A DNA stretch of 28,270 nucleotides from an uncultured Sphingobacteriales bacterium (GTDB lineage Bacteria > Bacteroidota > Bacteroidia > Chitinophagales > Chitinophagaceae), in contig CAMLFX010000033.1 in the NCBI GenBank assembly GCA_946479435.1, positions 1 to 28,270 on the forward strand, in the 5' to 3' direction. The position numbers were made by a program, and so were the translations under genes. The notes beneath the pieces were generated by a model. The model was not told the DNA's origin. It worked only from the letters and a program-made list of their open reading frames with translations, and did not search any database. Shown here one piece after another: positions 1 through 8,720 of the stretch. Numbering within the stretch: the stretch's first letter is position 1; every line of letters starts with the position of its first letter.

Positions 1-49
1 ACGAGATCATTCGTCGTGACTGGAGTTCAGACGTGTGCTCTTCCGATCT
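1..49. other. Illumina index adapter (sequencing artefact)
   Basis: Bases 16-49 match the Illumina TruSeq read-2/index adapter, which ends in the familiar GCTCTTCCGATCT. Bases 1-7 (ACGAGAT) are the end of the P7 oligo, and bases 8-15 would be the 8-base sample index. SecA coding sequence begins exactly at base 50. This is untrimmed library adapter at a contig end. Any ORF beginning in it is an artefact. Confidence 0.97.
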
Positions 50-1966
50 AGTACCCACCAGCACCGGGCGGCCTACGCCACGCAATGCTTCTATCTCATC
101 AATAACTGCTTTATACTTTTCGCGCTTGGTCTTGTACACAAGGTCTTGCTGGTCTTTGCGCGATATAGGTACGTTGGTGGGAATGCTGACCACTTCCAGT
201 TTGTATATTTCCCAAAGCTCACCTGCCTCTGTTTCGGCAGTACCGGTCATACCAGCCAGCTTGTGGTACATACGGAAGAAGTTTTGCAGCGTAACCGTTG
301 CGAAGGTTTGCGTGGCGGCTTCCACATCTACATTTTCTTTTGCTTCAATAGCCTGGTGCAAGCCATCGCTATAGCGGCGGCCATCCAATATACGGCCTGT
401 TTGCTCATCTACTATCTTCACTTTACCATCCATCACCACATACTCTATATCCTTATCGAATAAAGTGTAAGCTTTAAGTAATTGTTGCACCGAGTGTATG
501 CGGTCGGCTTTAATAGCATAGTCTTGCAGCAATGCATCTTTTCGCTGCGCTTTTTCTTCTGTTGTAGCGTCTGATTTTTCAATTTCAGCCAGCTCGCTAC
601 CTATATCAGGTAAAATGAAGAAATCGGCATCTTCGCCCGATGCGGTAATAAGCTGCAATCCTTTTTCAGTAAGGTCAACGCTATTTTGTTTTTCGTCGAT
701 AGTGAAATATAATTCGCTATCGATAACAGGCATATTGCGTTTTTGTTCGCCTATATAATAGTTCTCTGATTTTTGCAGTATCTGGCGGTTGCCTTCTTCA
801 CTGAGGTATTTAATAAGTGCGCTGTTCTTAGGCAATCCACGGAAGGCACGGTACAAATGCAGCCCACCTGTATCTTTGTCTGTTTTGCCTTCTGCTATCA
901 ATTTTTTAGCTTCTGTAACACTTTGGTTGGTTACTTTTCTTTGTGCTTCCAGCAGGCGTTCAATACGTGGCTTCAATGCGTGGAACTGTTGTTCGTCGCC
1001 TCGGGGCACAGGCCCTGAAATGATAAGCGGTGTACGCGCATCATCTACCAATACGCTATCCACCTCATCCACCATAGCATAATGGTGTTTACGTTGCACC
1101 ATTTCATCGGGGTGGTGTACCATGTTATCGCGCAGGTAGTCGAAGCCAAATTCGTTATTGGTACCATAAGTGATATCGGCCATATATGCCTTACGGCGCA
1201 TAGGGGAGTTGGGCTGGTGTTTATCGATACAATCGACCGTAATACCTAAGAATTCAAATAAAGGGCCATTCCATTCCTGGTCACGACGGGCCAGGTAATC
1301 ATTTACCGTAACTATGTGTACACCTTCGCCGGGCAAGGCATTGAGATAAGAGGGCAGGGTAGAAACAAGCGTTTTACCTTCACCTGTTGCCATTTCTGCA
1401 ATTTTACCTTCGTGCAGGGTTATACCACCTATCAGCTGTACGTCGTAATGCAGCATGTTCCAGGTTACAGGTGTACCCGCAGCATTCCATGTGTTTTGGT
1501 AAATAGCTTTGTCGCCTTCTATACGCATGTTATCGCGTTCCATTGCTAGCTCCCTGTCAAGGTCGGTAGCGGTAACAACCAGTTCTGTATTTTCTTTAAA
1601 GCGGTGCGCAGCTTCTTTTACTACCGCAAAAGCCTCTGGTAGTATTTGCTCCAGTATCACTTCTATTTGCTCATCGCGCTTTTTTATCAGCTTGTCAACC
1701 TCAATATATATTGCTTCACGCGTATGCAGTTCCGCTTCCGGATGATCATCGGCAGATGCTTTTTGCGCAGCTATTTCAGCATCTATATCTTTCAGGTGTT
1801 CTTTAATACGTTGGCGAAACTCCTGCGTTTTATTACGTAGCTCGTCGTGCGAGAGAGATTGGAGTGTACCGTAAACACGGTTTATCTCATCTACTATGGG
1901 CTGTATGCGTTTTACATCTTTATCAGACTTATTGCCGCCAAACAGTTTCGAAAGAAAACCTATCAT
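50..1966 (-). CDS. secA: Protein translocase subunit SecA (partial, C-terminus missing)
   Basis: This is the ATPase motor that pushes preproteins through SecYEG at the inner membrane. The 639 codons present run from an ATG at 1966 ([11 protein letters not shown]) to the NBD2 motif RPVLVGT, where the contig ends. Visible features are Walker A TGEGKTL (about residues 194-200), the DEAD-like box [15 protein letters not shown] (about 299-313), and the IRA/NBD2 segment with [20 protein letters not shown] and [16 protein letters not shown]. Walker A lies about 90 residues later than in E. coli SecA because of an N-terminal insertion, which I recall as usual in Bacteroidota. The scaffold, wing and C-terminal tail are missing. 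The open frame into bases 1-49 is adapter. No stop or frameshift was seen in the real part. Confidence 0.97.
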
Positions 1967-2253
1967 TCTAAAATTTTTCTTGAGTCTTAAATAGTTGTTA
2001 GTGTCTAATCAGGTAAATTAGTGGCAAATTAATACGGCCAGCCTCATTACACCCCTATGGTAACAAAAGCCATGCAATTTTTTTTAACTGACAGGCTGGC
2101 ACTTTGGGGCTTCAAAACTACGCCAAATAGAGCATTTGACCAAGCTGGAGGGTAGGATTAACAGGGGGCTAAAAATTTTTTTCTTACAAACCCTTGCAAG
2201 GCAAGAAAAATTTTATGTATTTTGGAAACCAATTAAGAAAAAAGCGCACAATT
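1967..2253. other. Intergenic region between divergent secA and repeat-protein gene
   Basis: This AT-rich spacer should carry both outward promoters. Visible structure: an 8 bp inverted repeat GCCAGCCT/AGGCTGGC (2037-2044 and 2093-2100); the short palindrome CCTTGCAAGG near 2192-2201; and an imperfect A/T-rich inverted repeat around it. A TTG at 2194-2196 followed by a degenerate TATTTTG at 2218-2224 may be the promoter of the downstream gene. No gene or RNA was recognised here. Confidence 0.5.
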
Positions 2254-2802
2254 ATGAAAAAAACTTTCATCCTCGTTACTACTATATTGGCTTCGGTTTT
2301 TGTTGCAAATAAAGGTTTTGCCCAAGAGCAGGAAGATGCGGAACTTGTGAGAGTTTACCGTTGGTATAATCCCGAAGATCAGAACTATATAACTGTTGCT
2401 GATGGTGAACACCAGGATGGCCAAATGTTGAACTGGAAATGGAAGGATAAAACTTTAATGTTTGTTGCATACCGCAATCCTGCCCCCGGCCGCGTAGCTG
2501 TATATAGCTGGTACAACCCAGATACTAAAGACTACACAAGCATTGCTGAAGATGAATTTACTGATGACCAAATGATGAAAATGGGTTATTCAGCCAAGCA
2601 TATTCAATTTTATGCGCTTACACGCCGTGGTGCTAATACCGTTAGCGTTTACCGCTGGAACGTGGTGAAAAACCATGACTGGGTAACTATACCCGACGAT
2701 AGCAACACTGATGCTTACTATAAAAAAGGCTACAAGCATAAAACATTCCAATACTACGGTATTGCGCGTGGTACAGATGCCGGTGTGTACAACCAACTAT
2801 AA
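2254..2802 (+). CDS. Secreted three-repeat protein (DUF5648-like repeats)
   Basis: The predicted exported protein has 182 residues. The ATG at 2254 is chosen because it starts a clean signal peptide (MKKTFILVTT...GFAQ); an upstream in-frame TTG at 2194 would bury it and overlaps a promoter-like TTG. The mature protein is three tandem repeats of about 50 residues. Each opens with a V-Y-x-W motif (VYRWYNP, VYSWYNP, VYRWNVV), then a Y/W-x-x-I/V segment, an acidic stretch, G-Y in repeats 2 and 3, and an aromatic strand (LMFVAY, IQFYAL, FQYYGI). The pattern resembles the DUF5648-type repeat seen in surface and glycan-associated proteins, but this is by eye and the function is unknown. It is monocistronic, bounded by its own promoter region and the terminator at 2824-2850. 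Confidence 0.85.
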   Translation: MKKTFILVTTILASVFVANKGFAQEQEDAELVRVYRWYNPEDQNYITVADGEHQDGQMLNWKWKDKTLMFVAYRNPAPGRVAVYSWYNPDTKDYTSIAEDEFTDDQMMKMGYSAKHIQFYALTRRGANTVSVYRWNVVKNHDWVTIPDDSNTDAYYKKGYKHKTFQYYGIARGTDAGVYNQL

Positions 2803-2823
2803 TTATTACTTCATTGTAAATAG

Positions 2824-2850
2824 AAAAGGCAGCCATAAAGGCTGCCTTTT
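2824..2850. terminator. Bidirectional intrinsic terminator
   Basis: A perfect 11 bp stem AAAAGGCAGCC / GGCTGCCTTTT (2824-2834 / 2840-2850) with loop ATAAA. It lies between the convergent repeat-protein gene (+) and rlmI (-). The A-run and T-run on the two sides allow it to work in both directions. Confidence 0.9.
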
Positions 2851-2867
2851 GTTATATGTGTTTTGTG

Positions 2868-4037
2868 CTATAGAACCTGTACAATTAAAAACTTTAAATA
2901 CTGCGTTGTAGGTACGTGCCAAAGTATGGGGTGGTCTGAAGCCTGTGTTTGCCAGGTTACCTGCCTAATTTTTCGGCGTGCATCTTTAGCTGCCATATCA
3001 ATGGTTTTCAGGAACAGATCGGGCGGTACCAGGTTGGTGCAAGAAGCTGTGACAAGAAAGCCACCCGGTTTTACCAGCTTCATACCCCTTAGGTTTATCT
3101 CTTTATAGCCTGTTATGGCTTTCTGGATATTCTCGCGGCTTTTGGTGAAAGCAGGCGGATCGAGCATCACCACATCGTACCGTTTGCCATCTTTCACCCA
3201 TTGTTTCAGTACATCGAAAGCATTTACAGCTTCAAATTTGCAATTGTCAAAGCCATTTAGTTCAGCATTTCGGCGGGCGGTGCTTACAGCCTTTTCCGAT
3301 ATATCCAGCCCTATTACAGATTTGGCACCGTAGTGCGCTGCATGCATAGAGAAGGTTCCTGTATAGCAGAATGCTTCAAGCACATCGGCATCTTTAACTA
3401 TGTGCTGTATATAGCGGCGGTTATCCTGCTGATCGAGAAAATAGCCTGTTTTCTGCCCGTTCACTATATCTACATGGAATTTAAGCCCATTCTCATTGAT
3501 GATAATGTCGGTATCGAAAGGTTCAGAGAGGAAACCTTTTATTTGTTCCATGCCTTCCAGCTCGCGGACAGGCACGTCGTTACGTTCATAAATCCCTTTT
3601 GGTTTAAATATTTTTTGCAGGGCGGCTACAATGGCAGGTTTCCATTTATCGATGCCTAAAGCAAGGGTCTGTATGACAAAATGGTCGTTGAACTTATCGA
3701 TAATAAGTGCGGGCAACTGGTCGGCTTCGCCAAATATCAACCTGCAATTTTCAACATAGCCTATTTGCTGGCGGTATTCCCAGGCTTCTTTTATGCGTTT
3801 GTAAAAGAAGTCATCATTCACTATTTCATCCTTATCGCGTGTTACCAGCCTTATGGTTATTTGCGAGGCCGGGTTATAGTAACCCTTGCCTATAAATGAG
3901 CCGTTGTATGAATATACTTCTACTATGTCTCCGGGTTCGGCCTCGCCGTCATGATCTCCTAATTCATTGCCAAATATCCAGGGGTGGCCATTTACTACAC
4001 GGTCGCCTATCTTCTTACGAAGGAAAAATTTCGCCAT
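2868..4037 (-). CDS. rlmI: 23S rRNA (cytosine-C5) methyltransferase, RlmI family
   Basis: SAM-dependent RNA m5C methyltransferase of the RlmI/YccW family (E. coli RlmI modifies C1962 of 23S rRNA). Its 389 residues match the usual length. An N-terminal PUA domain (about 1-75, with KKIGDRVVNGHPWIF) is followed by a Rossmann methyltransferase domain. In that domain are DQQDNRR (202-208), motif I VLEAFCYTGTFS (219-230), acidic loop GLDIS (243-247), motif IV DPPAF (293-297) and the motif VI cysteine segment TASCT (330-334). The ATG at 4037 gives the conserved N-terminus MAKFFLRKKIG. The gene is divergent from recN and convergent with the repeat-protein gene. The family call is strong; the exact target base is inferred from the family. 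Confidence 0.93.
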   Translation of the reverse strand: MAKFFLRKKIGDRVVNGHPWIFGNELGDHDGEAEPGDIVEVYSYNGSFIGKGYYNPASQITIRLVTRDKDEIVNDDFFYKRIKEAWEYRQQIGYVENCRLIFGEADQLPALIIDKFNDHFVIQTLALGIDKWKPAIVAALQKIFKPKGIYERNDVPVRELEGMEQIKGFLSEPFDTDIIINENGLKFHVDIVNGQKTGYFLDQQDNRRYIQHIVKDADVLEAFCYTGTFSMHAAHYGAKSVIGLDISEKAVSTARRNAELNGFDNCKFEAVNAFDVLKQWVKDGKRYDVVMLDPPAFTKSRENIQKAITGYKEINLRGMKLVKPGGFLVTASCTNLVPPDLFLKTIDMAAKDARRKIRQVTWQTQASDHPILWHVPTTQYLKFLIVQVL

Positions 4038-4078
4038 GGCGCAAAAGTAACAAATAGTGAATAGAGTAAGAGTGCAAT

Positions 4079-4145
4079 GAATAACGTACGGAGTACAGAA
4101 TATTTTATAAACTAATAATTATTCTCTGTTCACTGTACGTTATTC
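4079..4145. repeat. Long imperfect inverted repeat between rlmI and recN
   Basis: The arms GAATAACGTAC (4079-4089) and GTACGTTATTC (4135-4145) are perfectly complementary over 11 bp. Pairing continues inward with a few mismatches (ACAGA at 4095-4099 with TCTGT at 4125-4129). The element occupies the divergent promoter gap. GTTCACT also occurs twice as a direct repeat (4128-4134 and 4157-4163). It could be an operator, a cruciform or a dispersed noncoding repeat. Confidence 0.7.
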
Positions 4146-4161
4146 TGTGTTTATTGTTCAC

Positions 4162-4169
4162 TAAATTTG
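4162..4169 (+). promoter_or_regulatory. Promoter -7 element for recN (TAAATTTG)
   Basis: An exact match to the Bacteroidota -7 consensus TAnnTTTG, ending only 6 bp before the recN ATG at 4176. The transcript would be leaderless or nearly so. No clear TTG is present at the expected -33 spacing. Confidence 0.6.
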
Positions 4170-4175
4170 CGGGGC

Positions 4176-5837
4176 ATGCTACAAAAGCTGGTTGTTGATA
4201 ATTACGCTATTATTGAGCACCTGGAGCTACACCCTGATGTGCACCTGAACACTGTAACCGGTGAAACAGGCGCGGGTAAAAGTATTATCCTGGGGGCGTT
4301 GTCATTGATATTAGGTGAACGTGCTGATACATCGGTGCTGATAAATAAGAATGAAAAGTGTATTGTTGAAGCCTGGTTCGATGTGCAGGATAATGATGCT
4401 TTCCGGACTGCAATACAGGAAGAGGAGCTGGATAATGAGCCACAATGCATCATACGCCGCGAGATAAACAGTAGTGGTAAATCGCGCGCGTTTGTGAATG
4501 ATACACCTGTTAACCTGCAGGTGCTTAACAGGCTAACATCGTTATTGGTAGATCTTCACCAGCAGTTTGGCCACCTGGCTTTTGAAGACGATTCATTCCA
4601 GATGGATGTGGTAGATGCTATTGCACAAAATGCGGGTTTGCGTAAGGATTATGTGCAATTGTTTAATGAGTATAAGAAGACGGCACAAGAGCTGAATAAG
4701 CAGCAACAGCAACAGATACAATGGAAGAAAGATGCCGACTACAAACAATACCTGCTGGATGAACTGCTACAGGTGTCATTTAAAGAAAATGAAATAGAAG
4801 AAGCTGAGCAGCAGCTAAAGCAATTGGCACATGCCGAGCGTATAGTAGGGGTGTTGCAGGCAAGCCGTATAGTGCTGGATGAAGGAGAGCAACCACTGAA
4901 TAATGAGCTGAAGCGAATAGCGCAACAGCTGCAAAGCATAGCAGAGGTTTTACCTGAAGCACAATCGCTGCACGAGCGTATCAATTCAGCATGGGTAGAG
5001 TTAAAAGATATTGCCGCTGAGCTGGAAAACGCCGAAGGTAAAATAAGCATGGATACTGAGCTGATGCTGCAATTGCAGGAAAGAATGGACCATGGATACA
5101 AATTGCTGAAGAAACATGGCCTGCAAACAACTGCTGAACTGCTATCGCTGCAATTACAGTTAGAAACTGACCTGAAAGCGACACTTGATCTTGATGAATT
5201 GATAGAAAAACTATCAGCAGAAAAAGAAAAGCGCTATAAAGATGTTTTAGTAACCGCTAAAAAGCTATCGGCACAACGAAGTAAAGTAGCACCCGAAATA
5301 GCCCAAAAAGTGACAGAGCTGCTGGCGTTGGTGGGCATGCCTAATGCACAACTGAAAATAGATGTAAACCAGCTGGATGGGCCTGTAGCAACGGGGATAG
5401 ACGATGTGGTGTTCTTGCTGGATGCTAATAAAAGCGGGCGCTTTCTGCCGGTGTATAAGGCCGCTTCGGGTGGTGAGATGAGCCGCATTATGCTATGCAT
5501 CAAATCGCTGACAGCAAAGGCTATGCAATTACCTACATTGATATTTGATGAAGTAGATACAGGTATATCGGGCGAGGCTGCAAGGCAGGTAGGCATGCTC
5601 TTGCAGGAACTGGGTAAACACCACCAGGTGCTATGCATTACGCACCAGCCACAGGTAGCAGCTAAAGGTTCGGCACATTTTTACGTATATAAAGAAGCCG
5701 GTAATGGTGGCCGTATCAATACAAATATCCGCCTGCTGAAAACCGAGGAACGTGTGGTGGCTATTGCCAGAATGATTGGCGGCGAACAACCAAGCGATGC
5801 CGCTATGCAAAATGCAAAAGAATTAGTTTCAATGTAA
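4176..5837 (+). CDS. recN: DNA repair protein RecN
   Basis: SMC-like ATPase that acts at DNA double-strand breaks during recombinational repair. It has 553 residues, normal for RecN. Walker A GETGAGKS is at residues 29-36. A long charged, Gln-rich coiled coil fills the middle (about 150-380). The C-terminal half carries the ABC signature ASGGEMSRIM, Walker B TLIFDEVDTGISG, and the RecN-typical CITHQPQVAA. The ATG at 4176 starts MLQKLVVDNYAIIEHLEL; an in-frame TTG at 4167 lies inside the -7 promoter box and is not the start. The stop is 8 bp from the stop of the convergent secreted-protein gene, so the 3' ends of the two transcripts probably overlap. Confidence 0.97.
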   Translation: MLQKLVVDNYAIIEHLELHPDVHLNTVTGETGAGKSIILGALSLILGERADTSVLINKNEKCIVEAWFDVQDNDAFRTAIQEEELDNEPQCIIRREINSSGKSRAFVNDTPVNLQVLNRLTSLLVDLHQQFGHLAFEDDSFQMDVVDAIAQNAGLRKDYVQLFNEYKKTAQELNKQQQQQIQWKKDADYKQYLLDELLQVSFKENEIEEAEQQLKQLAHAERIVGVLQASRIVLDEGEQPLNNELKRIAQQLQSIAEVLPEAQSLHERINSAWVELKDIAAELENAEGKISMDTELMLQLQERMDHGYKLLKKHGLQTTAELLSLQLQLETDLKATLDLDELIEKLSAEKEKRYKDVLVTAKKLSAQRSKVAPEIAQKVTELLALVGMPNAQLKIDVNQLDGPVATGIDDVVFLLDANKSGRFLPVYKAASGGEMSRIMLCIKSLTAKAMQLPTLIFDEVDTGISGEAARQVGMLLQELGKHHQVLCITHQPQVAAKGSAHFYVYKEAGNGGRINTNIRLLKTEERVVAIARMIGGEQPSDAAMQNAKELVSM

Positions 5838-5845
5838 GTTTGTTG

Positions 5846-6367
5846 TTATGGTAACAGTACATCGGGCAGGCGCCGGATGATCTTTGTGGGTATTGATAAG
5901 GACATCCATGGAGAGGTGACAGTACGCATGTATAGAGTGTAATGAACTGCTTGCGGTATCTCTGCCGGTATTTTATAGTTGCTTTCCTCCAGTGGACTAA
6001 CTTCCAGTATATCGCCCGGTTTTATATCATCTACATTTATGGCTGTTACGTTATACCATTTATCGTCATAATCGCTCTTCCTGCTTACAGGTATCACCTT
6101 CGATACTTTACATATTTCCCATCCATCCAGCCCCCGCCAAAAGAAGCTTTCAGGAGTAGCCTTGCCATTTGTCCAGGTCAATATGAATTTGTGTTTATCA
6201 AATGAAGGTTGTGTGGTATCGGCAGGCAAATGCTGTTGTGCATAGGCTATTAAAAGCGTAGCGTAGTTATTAGCATTGGCTATGGTTTTTTTGTTGGCAG
6301 TACTCTGTGCAAAAACCTGGCTAATCATCATCGTAGCACAAAAAAGTGCTGTAAAAAAGGGTTTCAT
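5846..6367 (-). CDS. Small secreted protein of unknown function
   Basis: 173 residues, starting MKPFFTALFCATMMISQVFAQ, a clear Sec signal peptide with probable cleavage after VFAQ. The mature part has no motif I recognise: one possible helical region (NNYATLLIAYAQQHLP), then a beta-rich segment with WRGLDGWEICKVSKVIPV and a stretch VDDIKPGDILEVSPLEE that reads like a beta barrel or hedgehog-like strand pair. No lipobox and no sorting domain, so probably periplasmic. It lies downstream of the S46 peptidase on the same strand, but a hairpin terminator separates them, so co-transcription would need read-through. Confidence 0.85.
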   Translation of the reverse strand: MKPFFTALFCATMMISQVFAQSTANKKTIANANNYATLLIAYAQQHLPADTTQPSFDKHKFILTWTNGKATPESFFWRGLDGWEICKVSKVIPVSRKSDYDDKWYNVTAINVDDIKPGDILEVSPLEESNYKIPAEIPQAVHYTLYMRTVTSPWMSLSIPTKIIRRLPDVLLP

Positions 6368-6400
6368 CTATCAGTCTTATTCCTGCCACAAAAATACGAA

Positions 6401-6428
6401 TAAAGGCGCCTTGTTAGGGGCGCCTTTA
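6401..6428 (-). terminator. Hairpin terminator after the S46 peptidase gene
   Basis: A perfect 10 bp stem TAAAGGCGCC (6401-6410) / GGCGCCTTTA (6419-6428) with an 8-base loop. It lies 18 bp beyond the stop of the minus-strand S46 gene and upstream of the next minus-strand gene. On the minus strand it is followed by a broken U-rich run, so termination may be partial. Confidence 0.75.
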
Positions 6429-6446
6429 TGTAAGGTTATTGTAAAT

Positions 6447-8618
6447 TTATTTCTGCACTATGTTCATTTCCTTCAGCAGCCAGCCGGCACCGCCAACTTT
6501 TTCAACCACGAAAAGAGTATAGCGTACATCGAGGCTGATATTACGGCAAAGATTAGGGTCGAAATAAAGATCACTCATTGTGCCTTCCCATACTCTATCG
6601 AAATTAGTGCCTATCAGCTGGCCTTTGGCATTTAGTACCGGGCTGCCCGAGTTGCCGCCTGATGTATGATTGGTTGCTATAAAACCCACAGGTACAGTGC
6701 CGTTTACTGCCCAACGGCCATAATCTTTCTTCGCATACAGTTCTTTTAGTTTCTCCGGAACCTTAAACTCATCCACCATAGGGTTGTCTTTGGCTATTAC
6801 TTCATCCAGGTTGGTTTGAAAAGAATATCCGGCAGGGCCATCAGGATCGATACCTTTTATTTTACCGTAGGTAAGGCGTAAAGTGAAATTGGCGTCGGGG
6901 TAGAAAACCTTGTCTTTATCCAGTTGCATTTGCGCTTTCATATATAGCCGGTTCATTACATTCATACGGCTGTAATAATTTGCTAACTGTGTGCTGATAT
7001 GATCTTTCTGCATAGTTGTTATAGCATCGTACAGTTGCCATGCGGGGTCGGCTATTATCGTCAGCGTATCGAGCGGGTTTGCTGAGCGGGCTATTATATC
7101 CAGGCTTTCTTTATTGGTGCTTATAGAACGGAACACGTAAGCGGCCCATTTGTTGTAGTCGCTGCCATTTTGTTCATACTGCCGTCTGAAAGTAGCAGGC
7201 ACATAAGTGGTTGATTTTTCGAAAAACAAGGGCATCAATGCTACGAAAAGATGCTCATCGGTATTTGCATCATAATTTTTATAAAAGCCTTTGGTTGCTT
7301 CAACCAATTTGTTCAGCGTGTCTTGCAGTGGAGCACCAGTAATGCCTGCCCTGTACACGTGCAGTATTTTATCGGCAGTAGCACTTTGCTGTATCAGTTC
7401 AATACCCAGCACCGCTTCTTTTATGTATTCATCTGCTTTTATCAGGTCGTTCACCGCATTGGCGCTTGCACCAATTTCCGATAGTATATTGTCGGCATAA
7501 GGCAAGTCTTCATCGCGCGAGGCCCAGGCCTGGAATTTACTTTCATAAGCCTGTTTTTTTCCGGGTACATTATTAATACCCAGGCCGCGTACTTCGCCCT
7601 GCCATTTCTTCCAGCCATTGGCAACAGATGCCCTTTTTGAAGTGTATTTTATGAAGACGGAGCGGTTGTCCTTCATATCCCGCATCCACGAATCCAGTTT
7701 TTTAGTTCGTGCTTCAATACGTACGGGATCGATAATAGATGCAATGTGATTTAGCTGATAGGAGGAGATATATTCATTTGTTACAGCGGGGAAGCCATAT
7801 ACCATAGTAAAGTCGCCTTCTTTATACCCGCCAACGTTAATGGTAAGGAATTGCTTAGTGTTGTAGGGTTTGTTGTCTTTAGCATAATCGGCAGGTTTGT
7901 TGTCTTTACCTGCATATACACGAAACATGCTGAAATCGCCGGTATGTCGTGGCCACATCCAGTTGTCGGTATCGCCGCCAAAAACACCTATGCCGTTGGG
8001 TGGGAAGCCCACCAGGCGTATATCACGGTAGGTTTCGCTGAGTATTACCCAATATTGGTTGCCATTGTAGAATGGCTTTATAACCGCATCGAGCCCGGTA
8101 GTATATTTATAGCCTTTTTCCAGCTTTTTTATTCTATCGGCCAATACTATTTGCCTTGTCTTTTCATCAAGCGTATCAGGCAGCCCTTCCAAAATGTTCC
8201 AGCTTACATTTTCCATTTTGCGGATGAAAGTGACCGTAAGGCCGGGGCAGGGAAGTTCACCATCAATATTTTTTGCCCAAAAACCATTGGCGAAGTAATC
8301 GTTCTCGGTACTGCTGAGGCCCTGTACTGTGCCATAACCACAGTGGTGGTTGGTAAGCAGCAGGCCCCGGGATGATATTACCTCGCCGGTACAACCTTTG
8401 CCAAATAGCACAATTGCGTTATTAAGCCCGGTGCCGCCTTCATTGTAAAGCTGTTCAACAGGTATTTCCATTCCTGCTTCCTTCATATCTGCTTCTTGCT
8501 GCTTCAGTAGTGGAGGAAGCCACATGCCTTCTTTTGCATAAGTGTTTTGTGTACAAACCAATAGACCCAAAATAGCTGTCTTTAATAAAAACCTGTTCTT
8601 CAGATCCCAATTAACCAT
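6447..8618 (-). CDS. S46 family dipeptidyl-peptidase, DPP11-like (Asp/Glu-specific predicted)
   Basis: Periplasmic serine peptidase that removes N-terminal dipeptides, part of peptide scavenging in Bacteroidota. 723 residues, typical of S46. A signal peptide (about 1-28) precedes KEGMW, the usual mature S46 start. Catalytic-type residues: His in LTNHHCGYG (91/92), Asp in WPRHTGDFS (228) and Ser in GGNSGSPVL (657). The residue 18 positions after the Ser is Arg675 in FDRVWEG. In Porphyromonas DPP11 the equivalent Arg673 (18 after Ser655) gives Asp/Glu preference at P1, while DPP7 has Gly there. So DPP11-type specificity is predicted, from a hand alignment. No T9SS domain. The gene is divergent from the large secreted protein at 8721. 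Confidence 0.95.
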   Translation of the reverse strand: MVNWDLKNRFLLKTAILGLLVCTQNTYAKEGMWLPPLLKQQEADMKEAGMEIPVEQLYNEGGTGLNNAIVLFGKGCTGEVISSRGLLLTNHHCGYGTVQGLSSTENDYFANGFWAKNIDGELPCPGLTVTFIRKMENVSWNILEGLPDTLDEKTRQIVLADRIKKLEKGYKYTTGLDAVIKPFYNGNQYWVILSETYRDIRLVGFPPNGIGVFGGDTDNWMWPRHTGDFSMFRVYAGKDNKPADYAKDNKPYNTKQFLTINVGGYKEGDFTMVYGFPAVTNEYISSYQLNHIASIIDPVRIEARTKKLDSWMRDMKDNRSVFIKYTSKRASVANGWKKWQGEVRGLGINNVPGKKQAYESKFQAWASRDEDLPYADNILSEIGASANAVNDLIKADEYIKEAVLGIELIQQSATADKILHVYRAGITGAPLQDTLNKLVEATKGFYKNYDANTDEHLFVALMPLFFEKSTTYVPATFRRQYEQNGSDYNKWAAYVFRSISTNKESLDIIARSANPLDTLTIIADPAWQLYDAITTMQKDHISTQLANYYSRMNVMNRLYMKAQMQLDKDKVFYPDANFTLRLTYGKIKGIDPDGPAGYSFQTNLDEVIAKDNPMVDEFKVPEKLKELYAKKDYGRWAVNGTVPVGFIATNHTSGGNSGSPVLNAKGQLIGTNFDRVWEGTMSDLYFDPNLCRNISLDVRYTLFVVEKVGGAGWLLKEMNIVQK

Positions 8619-8720
8619 AGAATGAAATAATTTTAATGAAATAAATATACCGCTTTGCTATAAAAGTTTTAAGCTAATCGTTATATTAGCCCAATAGAAA
8701 GTGAAATCCTTTTCAGTATT

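Noticed and set aside
33..463. Two overlapping plus-strand frames starting in the first 50 bases
   Set aside because: Both begin inside the Illumina adapter and run antisense to secA.
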